DNA of 64,000 nt from Nocardia cyriacigeorgica (GCF_010858045.1 NZ_JAAGVC010000014.1:50479-114478); one strand, 5' to 3'; positions 35,265-44,953 are shown, numbered from the stretch's first letter. The notes: a model not told the origin generated them from the letters alone. A program made the numbers and translations.

Positions 35265-36697
35265 CGCTCACCAAATTCGTCAAGATCCAGCTGGCGATCT
35301 TCTCCGTACTCACCGTGATCGGCCTGGTGGTCATGGGTGGCACCTACATCGGTGTGCCCGCGATGCTCGGCATCGGCCGCTACAAGGTCACGGTGCAGCT
35401 GGAGGCGACCGGCGGGCTGTACCAGCAGGCGAACGTGGCTTACCGCGGCACGAACGTCGGCAAGGTGACCGAGGTCCGGCTGACACCCGAAGGGGTGGAG
35501 GCGGATCTGTCCATCGACAGCGACTACAAGATCCCCGGTGACTCCGAGGCCTGGGTGCGCAGCGTGTCCGCGATCGGCGAACAGTACGTCGACCTGGTGC
35601 CGGTCGAGGACGGCGGCGACGGAAACCTCTACGACGGCAGCGTGATCCCGGTGGAGCGGACCAAGCTTCCGCAGGACGTGGGTGCGCTGCTCGACCAGAC
35701 CGACCGGCTGTTGTCCAGTGTCGCCGACACCCGGCTGCGGCAGGTGATCGACGAGGCGTTCCGCGCGTTCAACGGCGCAGGCCCCGACCTGCAACGCTTC
35801 ATTGATTCGGCGGCCCTGCTGGTGCAGGAAGCCAAGGACAGCGCCGAGCCGACCAAGCAGCTGATCGAACAGATCGGGCCGCTGCTGGACACCCAGGTCC
35901 GCTCCGAGGACGCCATCCGTTCTTGGACCGCCGATCTGGCCACGGTGACCGATCAACTGCGCGAACACGATCCGGCCCTGCGCAATATCCTGCGCGACGG
36001 ACCGGCCGCGCTGGAGACCGTCACCAATCAGTTCGACTCGCTGCGTCCGACGCTGCCGCTGCTGCTGGCCAATCTGGTGAGCCTGGGCCAGGTCGCGGTC
36101 ACCTACAACGCGGGTGTCGAACAGATCCTTGTCGTCTACCCGCCGCTGGTCGCGGCCCTGCTGACCTCGATCCGCGGGCCGCTCGAGTACGGCGCGCTGG
36201 TCGACTTCATGACCACCCTGAACGATCCGCCGCCGTGCACCACCGGATTCCTGCCGCCGGATCAGCGCCGCGCACCCAGCGAACTCGACACCATCGATAC
36301 CCCGTCCGGCCTGTACTGCAAGGTTCCGCAGGATTCGCCGGTCGCGGTGCGCGGCATCCGCAACACTCCCTGCGCGGAGTTCCCCGGACGGCGGGCGCCC
36401 TCCCCGGAGCTGTGCCGCACCGGGTACGTTCCGGAGGGCAACAACCCGCCCTTCGGCCCGCCGCAGCCCGTCGCCCCCGCGTCCGCGCCGTTGATCCCGG
36501 GCTCGGCCCCGGCCGGTGCGCCGTCGGCGGGATCTGGCGCAATGACCACGCCCGCCGCCGCCAGGTCCTACGATCCGGCCACGGGCGTCTATATCGGCAC
36601 CGACGGCCGCACCTACCGGCAGGGAAATATCGATCCTGGCGGATCGGGAACGGTTCCGTCGAGTTGGCAAGCGATGTTCGAGGAGCAGCAACGATGA
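35261..36697 (+). CDS. mce4F: Mce4F subunit of the sterol importer
   Basis: A 478-residue Mce protein (Rv3494c). It has a short N-terminal helix (FVKIQLAIFSVLTVIGLVVMGG), the MlaD domain (LEATGGLYQQANVAYRGTNVGKVTEVRL), a helical region, then a disulfide-capable C-terminal part (PPPCTTGFLPPDQR, YCKVPQD, NTPCAEFPGRR, ELCRTGYVP). It ends with the conserved tail SYDPATGVYIGTDGRTYR. GTG 35261 overlaps the mce4E stop. It is the last of the six Mce subunits. Confidence 0.94.
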   Translation: MTLTKFVKIQLAIFSVLTVIGLVVMGGTYIGVPAMLGIGRYKVTVQLEATGGLYQQANVAYRGTNVGKVTEVRLTPEGVEADLSIDSDYKIPGDSEAWVRSVSAIGEQYVDLVPVEDGGDGNLYDGSVIPVERTKLPQDVGALLDQTDRLLSSVADTRLRQVIDEAFRAFNGAGPDLQRFIDSAALLVQEAKDSAEPTKQLIEQIGPLLDTQVRSEDAIRSWTADLATVTDQLREHDPALRNILRDGPAALETVTNQFDSLRPTLPLLLANLVSLGQVAVTYNAGVEQILVVYPPLVAALLTSIRGPLEYGALVDFMTTLNDPPPCTTGFLPPDQRRAPSELDTIDTPSGLYCKVPQDSPVAVRGIRNTPCAEFPGRRAPSPELCRTGYVPEGNNPPFGPPQPVAPASAPLIPGSAPAGAPSAGSGAMTTPAAARSYDPATGVYIGTDGRTYRQGNIDPGGSGTVPSSWQAMFEEQQR

Positions 36698-37689
36698 GCG
36701 AAAAGAACAACAGCCGGACTCGTCGGCGCGCGAGCCGTTCCGCGGGCCCGCCGGTCGACGAGGTACGCACCGAGGCCCTACCTGCCTCGGACCCGGACCG
36801 CAGCGATGCGGTCGAGCCCGGTACTGCCGTACCGGGCTCTGCCCATGTTCGGGGGCAGGAACCGGACAAGCCGGACACGGGGATGGTTGCGGCGTCGGAG
36901 GCGGCCGAGGGCCGGGGCGATACTGCGGCGTCCGAGGCGGACCGCGTCGACGCGGATGCGGACACGGTGAAGACGGGCGCGGCCGAGGCCGACACTGTCA
37001 AGCTGAGTGCGGGCGCGGCCGACACCGTCAAGCTGAGCGCCGGCGCGGCCGAGGCCGACACTGTCGAGCTGAGTTCGGGCGCGGCCGATGTGGACACGGT
37101 GAAGCTGAGCACCGCGACGGCGAATCCGGATGCCGACACGGTGAAACTCGACAAGGCCTCCCCGGACAAGGGTGATCACAGTGCCGAGGACGAGCGTCCC
37201 GGCCGCTCGGCCCTGCGCATCCTCGCCGTCGCCGCGTCGGCGATCGTTGCCCTCGCTCTGGTGGCCGGTGCGGTGATCTCGGTCTTCGCGGTCCGCTCGG
37301 CCGACGAGCGCGATGCCCTGCGCGCCGAGTACATCCAGACCGCCCGGCAGACCGTGCTGAACCTGACCACCATCCGCGCGGATACGGCCAAGGAGGACAT
37401 CGACCGCATCCTCACCATGGCGTCGGGCGAGTTCAAGGACGAGTTCAACGGCCGGGTCGACCCCTTCACCGAGGTGGTCAAGCAGGCCAAGGTGCAGTCC
37501 ACCGGTGAGGTCGTCGAGGCCGCCCTGGAGAGCTCGGACGACGACTCCGCGCGGGTGCTGGTGGCCGCCAAACAGACCGTGACCAACGCGGGCCAGGAAG
37601 GTCCGCAACTGCGGTACTACCGATTCCGGATCACCGTGACCAACAGTGATGCCGGGATGACCGCCTCTGATGTGGAGTTCGTGGCATGA
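36694..37689 (+). CDS. Mce-associated membrane protein with N-terminal repeat region
   Basis: A 331-residue Mce-associated (Mas) protein, at the position of Rv3493c. The first about 165 residues are cytoplasmic, acidic and disordered and contain six near-repeats of a DTVKLS-type motif. One membrane helix follows (ALRILAVAASAIVALALVAGAVISVFAV, about 172-199), then a periplasmic NTF2-like Mas domain to the end. Mas proteins stabilise or assist Mce complexes. The repeat-bearing N-terminus is much longer than in typical Mas proteins. ATG 36694 gives the ATGA overlap with mce4F. Confidence 0.85.
   Translation: MSEKNNSRTRRRASRSAGPPVDEVRTEALPASDPDRSDAVEPGTAVPGSAHVRGQEPDKPDTGMVAASEAAEGRGDTAASEADRVDADADTVKTGAAEADTVKLSAGAADTVKLSAGAAEADTVELSSGAADVDTVKLSTATANPDADTVKLDKASPDKGDHSAEDERPGRSALRILAVAASAIVALALVAGAVISVFAVRSADERDALRAEYIQTARQTVLNLTTIRADTAKEDIDRILTMASGEFKDEFNGRVDPFTEVVKQAKVQSTGEVVEAALESSDDDSARVLVAAKQTVTNAGQEGPQLRYYRFRITVTNSDAGMTASDVEFVA
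36961..37158 (+). repeat. In-frame imperfect tandem repeat in the Mce-associated gene
   Basis: The motif DTV(K/E) recurs six times (codons starting at 36961, 36991, 37021, 37057, 37093 and 37135), with two back-to-back 30-bp copies encoding DTVKLSAGAA at 36991-37050. Spacing grows by EA, DV or longer inserts in other copies, suggesting slippage or unequal-crossover expansion. Confidence 0.85.
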
Positions 37690-38180
37690 GTGCTTTGCGT
37701 TTGCGCACCAAGATCCTGCTCGGCGTGACGGCGGTCGTCGTTGCCGCGTCGGCGATCATCCTCGGTATCAACGGCTACCGTTACTGGGACGATCAGCGGT
37801 CCGAGGATTCACGCGCCGCGGCCGTGGAAGCCGCGAGCCGCACCGTCTCGGCCATGTTCAGCTACGAACACACCACCGTCGACACCGAACTGCCGAAGGC
37901 TGCCGACAACCTCGCCGACCCGTTCCGCAAGGACTATCTGACGCTGATCGAGAAGGCGATCGTCCCCGGCGCCAAGGAAAAGCAGCTCACCGTCGCGGCC
38001 ACCACCCAGGCCGCCGGCGTCGTCTCCGCCGACCGCGCCCACGCCGTGGTGATGCTGTACCTGAACCAGGTCACCACCAGCAAAGACAGCCCCCAGGGCA
38101 CCACCTCGGGCAGCCGGGTGCGGGTCGAGATGGACAAGTCCGACGATCGGTGGCTGGTGGCCTCGGTAACCCCGATCTGA
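37686..38180 (+). CDS. Mce-associated membrane protein, second copy
   Basis: A 164-residue Mce-associated protein at the position of Rv3492c. It has a short basic N-terminus, one membrane helix (ILLGVTAVVVAASAIILGING, about 10-29), and a periplasmic NTF2-like domain ending DDRWLVASVTPI. ATGA overlap with the preceding gene places it last in the yrbE4A-mce4F-mas operon. No clear hairpin terminator follows within the short gap to the next gene. Confidence 0.87.
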   Translation: MSALRLRTKILLGVTAVVVAASAIILGINGYRYWDDQRSEDSRAAAVEAASRTVSAMFSYEHTTVDTELPKAADNLADPFRKDYLTLIEKAIVPGAKEKQLTVAATTQAAGVVSADRAHAVVMLYLNQVTTSKDSPQGTTSGSRVRVEMDKSDDRWLVASVTPI

Positions 38181-38199
38181 TCGATGCGGAGGGCATGAA

Positions 38200-38215
38200 T
38201 GTGACGTGTGTCACT
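38200..38215. promoter_or_regulatory. CRP-like palindrome upstream of the NDH-2-like gene
   Basis: TGTGACGTGTGTCACT matches the CRP-type consensus TGTGA-N6-TCACA with only the last base off. It lies 38 bp before the start codon. The same stretch contains TGTCAC, which resembles the -35 element reported for ECF41 sigma factors, but no matching -10 was found at the expected spacing. Confidence 0.45.
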
Positions 38216-38253
38216 TCGTGTCAGTTCTCGGGGGGGTCGCGTGTCTCGGGGGT

Positions 38254-39447
38254 ATGACTGATTTCAACGCTCTCACCAAGGTGGTCGTCCTCGGCGGCGG
38301 ATACGCGGGCACGGTAGCGGCCAATCGGTTGCGCCTGCGTCGCGATGTCGAGATCACGCTGGTCAACCCGCGCCCGCAGTTCATCGAGCGGATGCGGTTG
38401 CACCAGTTCGTCGCCGGTACCCACGAGGCCGCCACCGATTACGACACGATGCTCGGCGCGGGAGTGCGGTTGATCGTGGATCGCGCCGTTCGCATCGATA
38501 CCACCGCTCGCACCGTGGAACTGGGGTCGGGGCGCGTGCTCGACTACGACTACGTGGTCTACGCGGTCGGTAGCACCGCCGCGGTGCCCGATTCGGTGCC
38601 CGGTGCGGCCGAATTCGCTCATCCGATCGCCGAATACGAACACGCCCAGCGGCTGCGTACCGCCCTGGCGGAGGTGCCGGCGGAGGCCCCGATCGTCGTG
38701 GTCGGTGGCGGGCTGACCGGGATCGAGACCGCCGCCGAACTCGTCGAGCAGGGCCGCCCGGTCACGATCGTGAGCGCCGACCGGTTGGCGGCGAACTTCT
38801 CCGGCCCGGCCCGGCGGTCGGTGGCGAAGTGGCTGGCCGGAAACGGAGTGGAGGTGCGCGAGCAGGCGCGCGTGCGTGCGGTGCAGCGCGACGGGGTAGT
38901 GCTGGCCGACGGCGCGGTGCTGCCCAGCGCGCTCACGATCTGGACCGCCGGATTCGGGGTGCCCGAGCTGGCGTCGCGCAGCGGCCTGCGCACCGACGAC
39001 TTGGGCCGGCTGCTGACCGATGAGACGCTGACCAGTATCGATGACGATCGCATCGTCGCCGCCGGAGACGCGGTCGCGCCCTCGGGCCGCCCGCTGCGGA
39101 TGAGCTGCTATGCCGCGCAGCCCCTCGGCGCCCAGGCTGCCGACAACGTGCTGGCCCGCATCGCGGGCTCCGAACCCAGCGTGCTGGACGTCGCCTTCGT
39201 CGCGTGCACCGTCGGTTTGGGCAGCCGCGCGGGTGTCATGCAGTTCAGCCGTCGCAACGACACACCCGTGCCGATGTACATCGGCGGGCGCGTGGCCGGG
39301 CAGATCAAGGAGCGGGTGGGCCTCGCGGGCCCGATCGCGACCATCCGTAAGGAGGCCCGCAAGCCCGGCTCGATCCCGACCTTCATGGGCCTGGGCAGGC
39401 GGAAGGAATTGCGCGACGCCGAACCGGATAGGATCGTGCAGTCGTGA
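38254..39447 (+). CDS. NDH-2-like FAD/NAD(P) oxidoreductase, ECF41 partner
   Basis: A 397-residue pyridine-nucleotide-disulfide-oxidoreductase-fold flavoprotein of the type II NADH dehydrogenase/AIF-like group. It has the FAD-binding VVVLGGGYAGTVAANRL (about 10-26), the NAD(P)-binding IVVVGGGLTGIETAAELVEQG (about 148-168), and the second FAD contact IDDDRIVAAGDA near residue 270. No C-terminal membrane anchor is obvious. ATG 38254 is preferred over an upstream frame because it sits just before the Rossmann motif. The sigma-factor gene overlaps its stop (GTGA). ECF41 sigmas are typically co-encoded with such oxidoreductases, so regulation by the downstream sigma is likely. Confidence 0.85.
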   Translation: MTDFNALTKVVVLGGGYAGTVAANRLRLRRDVEITLVNPRPQFIERMRLHQFVAGTHEAATDYDTMLGAGVRLIVDRAVRIDTTARTVELGSGRVLDYDYVVYAVGSTAAVPDSVPGAAEFAHPIAEYEHAQRLRTALAEVPAEAPIVVVGGGLTGIETAAELVEQGRPVTIVSADRLAANFSGPARRSVAKWLAGNGVEVREQARVRAVQRDGVVLADGAVLPSALTIWTAGFGVPELASRSGLRTDDLGRLLTDETLTSIDDDRIVAAGDAVAPSGRPLRMSCYAAQPLGAQAADNVLARIAGSEPSVLDVAFVACTVGLGSRAGVMQFSRRNDTPVPMYIGGRVAGQIKERVGLAGPIATIRKEARKPGSIPTFMGLGRRKELRDAEPDRIVQS

Positions 39448-40364
39448 CCACGACCGACGAGCACACCGAGCGTTTCGTGCACCTGCGGCCGCTGCTGTTC
39501 ACCATCGCCTACGAAATTCTCGGCTCGGCGACCGAAGCCGACGATGTGCTGCAGGACAGCTATCTGCGGTGGCGGCGGGTGGACCTGACCACGGTCCGTG
39601 ACACGAAATCCTATCTGGCCCAACTGGTCACCCGGCAGGCGTTGAACGTGTTGCGGGCGAGCGCCAGCCGCCGCGAGGAATACGTTGGCCCCTGGTTGCC
39701 CGAGCCGCTGCTGCTCACCGACGGTGACGCCTCGAGCGACGTGGTCCTCACCGAATCGGTCTCGATGGGGATGCTGGTGGTACTGGAAACGCTCACCCCC
39801 GTCGAGCGGGCGGTCTTCGTGCTGCGCGAGGTCTTCGGCTTCGACTACGACGAGATCGCCGCCGCGACGGGCAAAGCCGTCGATGCCGTCCATCAGACGG
39901 CCCGCCGGGCCCGCAACCACGTGCAGGCCCGGCGCAAGCGGTACGGCCCGGTCGACACCGCCCGGACCGCGGCGGTCACCGAACGTTTCATCACCGCCGC
40001 GACCACCGGAGACCTCGAGGGCTTGTTGGCGCTACTCGCGCCGGATATCACCTGGACCACCGACAGCGGGGGCAAGGTGACCGCGCTGCCGGAACTGGTG
40101 GTCGTCGGCGCGGAGCGGGTGGCCGCGATCCTGCTGGCGGTCTTCCGATACGCGCAGCGACGGCCGCAGGTGCGTATCGAGGCAGTCAACTGCAACAGCC
40201 AGCCGGCATTGGCCTGCTATGTCAGCGACAAGCTGGAGGCGGTTCTGGTGTTCGACATCTCCGGCGACAAGATCGTCAACGGCTACGGCATCCGCAACCC
40301 CGACAAACTTGCCGCCCTCGAAATCCCGCACACCGTCAGCCGCACCGGAACACCGATCCGGTGA
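39444..40364 (+). CDS. sigJ: ECF41 sigma factor with regulatory SnoaL-like C-terminus (SigJ-like)
   Basis: A 306-residue ECF sigma factor. Region 2 is FTIAYEILGSATEADDVLQDSYLRW, region 4 is LTPVERAVFVLREVFGFDYDEIAAATGKAVDAVHQTARRA, and a C-terminal NTF2-like domain follows. The ECF41 hallmarks WLPEPL (about residue 88), a DSGGK variant of DGGGK (about 203) and C-terminal NPDKL are all present. In ECF41 the extension acts in cis instead of an anti-sigma factor, and none is encoded here. GTG 39444 overlaps the oxidoreductase gene. Confidence 0.9.
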   Translation: MTTTDEHTERFVHLRPLLFTIAYEILGSATEADDVLQDSYLRWRRVDLTTVRDTKSYLAQLVTRQALNVLRASASRREEYVGPWLPEPLLLTDGDASSDVVLTESVSMGMLVVLETLTPVERAVFVLREVFGFDYDEIAAATGKAVDAVHQTARRARNHVQARRKRYGPVDTARTAAVTERFITAATTGDLEGLLALLAPDITWTTDSGGKVTALPELVVVGAERVAAILLAVFRYAQRRPQVRIEAVNCNSQPALACYVSDKLEAVLVFDISGDKIVNGYGIRNPDKLAALEIPHTVSRTGTPIR

Positions 40365-40507
40365 TCCGCACCCGGCGTGCCGTAGGAGTGGTCGACTGCT
40401 CATGCCGCACAGTCGTTCAGCTCGGTGAACGACGGTGCGCGGCGGTCGCCGACTTCACCGAGAACGTCGGTGGGCGCTCGGGTCCGTCGGCCGGCGCGGC
40501 CCGATCC

Positions 40508-42016
40508 TCAGGGCGAGGTCGACTGCTCGCGTGGCAACCGGACGGTGAACGTGGTTCCTTCGCCGACGACGCTGCGCACGTCGACGCTGCCGCTGTGTGC
40601 GGCGACCAATGCCTGCACGATCGACAAGCCGAGCCCCGTCCCTCCGCTGTCGCGGCTGCGTGAGGTGTCGGTGCGGTAGAAGCGCTCGAAGATCCGGGCG
40701 GCTTCCTCGGCGGGCAGGCCCGGACCGGTGTCGGCTACTTCGAGCAGGACCTCCTCGGCGCCCGGGGTCAGTGTGACGGTGATCGCCGCGTCCGGCGGGG
40801 TGTGCACGAGGGCGTTGTTCAGCAGGTTGGCCAGCACCTGACGCAGGCGGGCGGCGTCTCCGGCCACCTCGTAGGTTCCGGTTCCCGGCCGCGCGTCGAG
40901 GTCGATGCGGCGCGGCGCCAGCTCGGGGTGACGGGCGGCGGCCGCGGCGCGCGCACTGTGCACGGCGTCGCTGGCCAGGGCGAGCAGATCGACCTGTTCC
41001 CGTTCGAGTGGGCGTTGGGCGTCGAGCCGGGCCAGCATCAGCAGGTCACCGACCAGCACGCTCATCCGGTTGGCTTCGCTCTCGATGCGCTCCATGAACA
41101 GGCCCGCGTCGGTGGCCGCGCCCTGGCGGTAGAGCTCGGCGAAACCGCGAATCGTGGTGAGCGGGGTGCGCAGTTCGTGGCTGGCGTCGGCGATGAAGCG
41201 GCGCATCTTGGTCTCGGAGCGCCGCGCCGCCTCCTCGGAGGCCTCGGCCGCGGCGAAACCGGTCTGGATCTGGCTGAGCATGGCATTGAGTGAGGTGGCG
41301 AGGCTGTCGACCTCGGTGTTGGTGCCGCGCACCGGCACTCGCCGATGCAGATCACCGGCGGCGATCTCCGCGGCGATCTCCTCGACCTCGACCAGCCGCC
41401 GCAGACTGAGCCGGATGACGAAGTACGCGGCCACCGCCAGCGCCGCCAGCACCACCGCGCCGATCACCAGTTCCAGCGCGATGAGGCGGTCGATGATGGC
41501 CTCGGTTTCGTCCATCCGCAGCGCGACCAGACTCGAGCCCTGCGGAGTCCGTAGATTCAGGACACGCCAGTTCGACGAATCGCCGTCGGTGGAGCCGGTG
41601 GTGAACGGGCCGGTCCCGGCGTCGGCGGGCACATCCGGCGCACCGGCGGCCTGGTCATCGAGTTGTAGCACTCGGCCGGACGAATCCTGCACCCGCGCGT
41701 AGAACAGCACCGGCGGGCGCTCGAACCCCGGCCGCCCCGGCAGCCGGTGCAAGGCAGGCCCGCCCGGGCTCGCCCAGGTATGCGCGGCTTCGACCAGCTG
41801 CTGGTCGAGGCGATCGACCAGGGCTGTGCGCAGCGCGGAGGTGACCGCAACGCCGGAGGCGAGTAGTCCGGCCCCCGCCAGCGTGACCAGTGCCAGCACC
41901 AGCGTCACGCGCAGCGGAACGGCCGCGAGTCTGTTTCCGAGCGTGCGCTCCAGCTGCCGTAGCGGACCCGTCGCGCGCCCGTCCGCGACCTCGGTTGCTC
42001 CCCTGTCGACGCTCAC
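40508..42016 (-). CDS. trcS: Sensor histidine kinase (TrcS-like)
   Basis: A 502-residue HAMP-type histidine kinase. Two membrane helices (VTLVLALVTLAGAGLLASGVAV and LVIGAVVLAALAVAAYFVI) flank a periplasmic sensor of about 125 residues. Then come HAMP, the H-box RRFIADASHELRTPLTTIRG with the phosphorylated His, LLNNALVHTPPDA (N-box), and ADTGPGLPAEEAARIFERFYR and GTGLGLSIVQAL (G-boxes). The stimulus is unknown. It is encoded after, and overlapping by 4 nt, its response regulator gene. The closest M. tuberculosis pair I recognise is TrcRS; exact orthology is not certain. Confidence 0.85.
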   Translation of the reverse strand: MSVDRGATEVADGRATGPLRQLERTLGNRLAAVPLRVTLVLALVTLAGAGLLASGVAVTSALRTALVDRLDQQLVEAAHTWASPGGPALHRLPGRPGFERPPVLFYARVQDSSGRVLQLDDQAAGAPDVPADAGTGPFTTGSTDGDSSNWRVLNLRTPQGSSLVALRMDETEAIIDRLIALELVIGAVVLAALAVAAYFVIRLSLRRLVEVEEIAAEIAAGDLHRRVPVRGTNTEVDSLATSLNAMLSQIQTGFAAAEASEEAARRSETKMRRFIADASHELRTPLTTIRGFAELYRQGAATDAGLFMERIESEANRMSVLVGDLLMLARLDAQRPLEREQVDLLALASDAVHSARAAAAARHPELAPRRIDLDARPGTGTYEVAGDAARLRQVLANLLNNALVHTPPDAAITVTLTPGAEEVLLEVADTGPGLPAEEAARIFERFYRTDTSRSRDSGGTGLGLSIVQALVAAHSGSVDVRSVVGEGTTFTVRLPREQSTSP

Positions 42017-42741
42017 CGTGCCCGGCCGTCCTCCGACTCCCGCATCACATAACCCACCCCACGCAAGGTGTGGATCAGCCGCCGTTCACCGGTGTCGACC
42101 TTCTTGCGAAGGTACGACACATACGTCTCAACCACTCCGACCTCGCCGCCGAAGTCGTAGCGCCACACGTGATCCAGGATTCGTGGCTTGCTCAGCACCG
42201 TGCCCGCATTGACCAGGAAGTACCGCAGCAGCGTGAATTCGGTGGGCGACAACGCCACCGGCTCACCGGCTTTCCACACCTCATGGGTGTCGTCGTCGAG
42301 CTCGATATCGGCGAACCGTAACCGGGCACGCTCCGGCTGCGGATTCACCTGACCAGCGCGGCGCAGGATCACCCGCAGCCGCGCGACCACCTCTTCCAGG
42401 CTGAACGGTTTGGTGACGTAATCGTCGGCGCCGAGGGTCAGCCCGGTCACCTTGTCGTGCACGTCGTCGCGGGCGGTGAGGAACAGCACCGGTGCGTCGA
42501 TCCCGTCGGCGCGCAGCCGGCGCAGCAGCCCGAACCCGTCCATGCCGGGCATCATCACATCGACGATGAGTGCCTGCGGCCGGAAGGTCCGGGCCAGGTC
42601 GAGCGCTTGGGCGCCGTCGGCGGCGGTGGCCACCTCGAAGCCCTGGAAGCGCAGGCTGACGTCGAGCAGTTCGACGATCATCGGCTCGTCGTCGACCACC
42701 AGCACCCGTGCCTCGGGTGCCTGTCGCGGCGTTGCGGTCAT
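42013..42741 (-). CDS. trcR: OmpR-family response regulator (TrcR-like)
   Basis: A 242-residue response regulator. The receiver domain (residues 10-125) has the acidic pocket VVDDEP, the phospho-acceptor LIVDVMMPGMDGFG, and TARDDVHDK and the KPFSLEEVVARLRVILRR linker. A winged-helix DNA-binding domain follows (VALSPTEFTLLRYFLVNAGTVLSKPRILDHVW; VETYVSYLRKKVD). It strongly resembles TrcR. It is co-transcribed with the kinase gene that follows. Confidence 0.88.
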   Translation of the reverse strand: MTATPRQAPEARVLVVDDEPMIVELLDVSLRFQGFEVATAADGAQALDLARTFRPQALIVDVMMPGMDGFGLLRRLRADGIDAPVLFLTARDDVHDKVTGLTLGADDYVTKPFSLEEVVARLRVILRRAGQVNPQPERARLRFADIELDDDTHEVWKAGEPVALSPTEFTLLRYFLVNAGTVLSKPRILDHVWRYDFGGEVGVVETYVSYLRKKVDTGERRLIHTLRGVGYVMRESEDGRAR

Positions 42742-42809
42742 GGATCCATGCTGGCGCGCGCCGCTGGGATCGGGCTGCGGACTCGCTGTGTGGTTGCTGT
42801 GAACCTGGG

Positions 42810-44459
42810 TCAGCGCTGCGGCTCGGAGTAGATGTCCTCATCGGAGAGCAGGGCGCTGCCTGCGACCTGATCGTGCGCCAGCGCGTCCAGGAACGCGCGG
42901 GCCCAGCGGTCGACGTCGTGGGTGAGCACCTGCCTGCGCAGCGACCGCATCCGACGCCGCTTGGTGTCGCGATCGTCGGTCAGCGCCGAGGCGATGGCAT
43001 CCTTCACCGAATCCAGGTCATGCGGATTGCACAGATACGACTGCCGCAATTCCGCTGCCGCACCGGTGAATTCACTCAGCACCAGGGCACCGTTGAGGCC
43101 GCTGTGGCAGGCCACGTACTCCTTGGCCACCAGGTTCATCCCGTCCCGCAGCGGCGTCACCAGCATGGCGTCGGCGGCGACGAAGAAGGCGATCAGTTCC
43201 TCGCGCGGGATCGGCCGGTGCAGATAGTGCACCACCGGGTAGCCGACCCGGGCGAACTCGCCGTTGATCCGGCCGACCTGGCGTTCGATATCGCCGCGCA
43301 TCTTGATGTAGCTCTGCACCCGCTCACGGCTCGGGGTGGCCAGCTGCACCATGACCGTGTCCGACGGGTCGACCCGGCCCTCCATCAGCAGCTCTTCCAG
43401 CGCATTGAGCCGGATGTCGATGCCCTTGGTGTAGTCGAGCCGGTCGACGCCGAGCAGGATGTTCTTCGGATTGCCTAGTTCGGCGCGGATCTTGGCCGCC
43501 CGTTCGCGCACCGAGCGGCGCCGCGAGTGCTCGTCGAGCTCGGCCGAGGCGATCGAGATCGGGAAGGCGCCCACGCGCACGTTACGGAAGCCGACCTGCA
43601 CCACGCCCAGCTTCGACCGCACCCCGACGTTGCCGCGCGAAGTGGGCTGACCGGCCAGCCTGCGAGCCAGGTAGAGGAAGTTCTGCGCGCCGCCGGGCAG
43701 GTGGAAACCGATCAGATCGGCGCCGAGCAGGCCCTCGATGATCTCGGTCCGCCAGGGCATCTGCATGAACAGTTCCACCGGCGGGAACGGGATGTGCAGG
43801 AAGAACCCGATGGTCAGGTCCGGGCGCAGCATCCGAAGCATCTTCGGCACCAACTGGAGCTGATAGTCCTGCACCCAGACCGTCGCGCCCTCGGCGGCGA
43901 CCTTCGCGGTGGCCTCGGCGAAGCGGCGATTCACCTGAACGTAGGCAGCCCACCATTTGCGGTCGTAGACCGGGCGCACGATGACGTCGTGGTAGAGCGG
44001 CCACAGGGTGCCGTTGGAGAAGCCCTCGTAGTAGTCCTCGACCTCCTGCGCCGTCAACGGGACCGGGTGCAGTTCGAGACCGTCTTCGATGATCGGGTCG
44101 ACGTCGACGTCGGGCACACCGGCCCAGCCCACCCAGGCGCCCTTGTTCGAGCGCAACACCGGTTCCAGCGCGGTGACCAGCCCGCCGGGACTGCGCTTCC
44201 ACCGGGTGCTGCCATCGGGAAGTTTTTCCAGATCGACCGGGAGCCGGTTGGCGACCACGACGAACCCGGAGTTACCGCCGCCCGCGCCGATGGGCTGGGC
44301 CTGGATCGGTTCGGGTTCGGCGACCTCGGTATCGATCGGCCCGGAGCCATTGGATACCGAACCGTCGGGCACGGAGCCGTTGGCCGCCGAAGCGGGCCCG
44401 GACGGGTCCGATGGGGCGTAGTCGGAGGAGTCGTTGTCGTTGGACGGCTGGTCGGTCAT
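42810..44459 (-). CDS. otsA: Trehalose-6-phosphate synthase OtsA
   Basis: A 549-residue GT20 glycosyltransferase making trehalose-6-phosphate from glucose-6-phosphate and UDP- or ADP-glucose. Visible features are [14 protein letters not shown], the substrate segment [42 protein letters not shown], and the donor-binding [16 protein letters not shown] and [13 protein letters not shown]. The first about 70 residues are a Ser/Asn/Gly-rich acidic extension ahead of the catalytic domain. I prefer ATG 44459 to GTG 44468. In M. tuberculosis otsA (Rv3490) also lies next to mce4. Confidence 0.94.
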   Translation of the reverse strand: MTDQPSNDNDSSDYAPSDPSGPASAANGSVPDGSVSNGSGPIDTEVAEPEPIQAQPIGAGGGNSGFVVVANRLPVDLEKLPDGSTRWKRSPGGLVTALEPVLRSNKGAWVGWAGVPDVDVDPIIEDGLELHPVPLTAQEVEDYYEGFSNGTLWPLYHDVIVRPVYDRKWWAAYVQVNRRFAEATAKVAAEGATVWVQDYQLQLVPKMLRMLRPDLTIGFFLHIPFPPVELFMQMPWRTEIIEGLLGADLIGFHLPGGAQNFLYLARRLAGQPTSRGNVGVRSKLGVVQVGFRNVRVGAFPISIASAELDEHSRRRSVRERAAKIRAELGNPKNILLGVDRLDYTKGIDIRLNALEELLMEGRVDPSDTVMVQLATPSRERVQSYIKMRGDIERQVGRINGEFARVGYPVVHYLHRPIPREELIAFFVAADAMLVTPLRDGMNLVAKEYVACHSGLNGALVLSEFTGAAAELRQSYLCNPHDLDSVKDAIASALTDDRDTKRRRMRSLRRQVLTHDVDRWARAFLDALAHDQVAGSALLSDEDIYSEPQR

Positions 44460-44621
44460 CTGGTCCACTCACGCATCCTTGTCTGAGGGCGGCGTGCGAC
44501 TGCCCATCATTCGTCGGCTGTCGCCTTCGGGCCGTCGCTCACGCCGCGCTGCGCTTCGCTGTTCCCGGTTTCAGTTGTCGAAAGGATCGCCGGGCGCGCC
44601 GCCGATCCGGAGGTGCGGCGA

Positions 44622-44792
44622 CTATTCGCCGCGCGCGCCGGGGCCGATGCCGAGCATCGACAGCAGCATCCGGCATTCGTCCGCATCGGCCGCGTAGGCG
44701 GCCACGACGCGCTGGGCCTGGCGAGCGGTTTCGTCGGCCAGCGGCTCCAGATCCTCGTCGGCGATTCCGTTCGCGCTGCTCTTCGCGGCCAT
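44622..44792 (-). CDS. Small conserved protein upstream of otsA (Rv3489-like)
   Basis: A 56-residue acidic, helical protein (EDLEPLADETARQAQRVVAAYAADADECRMLLSMLGI). The ATG at 44790-44792 has GGGAGGAC just upstream, which decides this start over longer upstream frames. M. tuberculosis has a small gene of similar size (Rv3489) directly upstream of otsA. Function is unknown; conservation of position with otsA is the only clue. Confidence 0.65.
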   Translation of the reverse strand: MAAKSSANGIADEDLEPLADETARQAQRVVAAYAADADECRMLLSMLGIGPGARGE

Positions 44793-44953
44793 CTTCAGTC
44801 CTCCCGGCAAATTGCGCTCGTACGTGCGAGTAGTCAATGGTATCTGGCGCGCGGCCCGGGCATACCCGGTGCCGGAGGCCCACCCCGTGTACCGGCGCTC
44901 GCGGTACCGATACCGTGGGCAGCGCAGTACCAACCTTACGAAAGGGTATGCGG

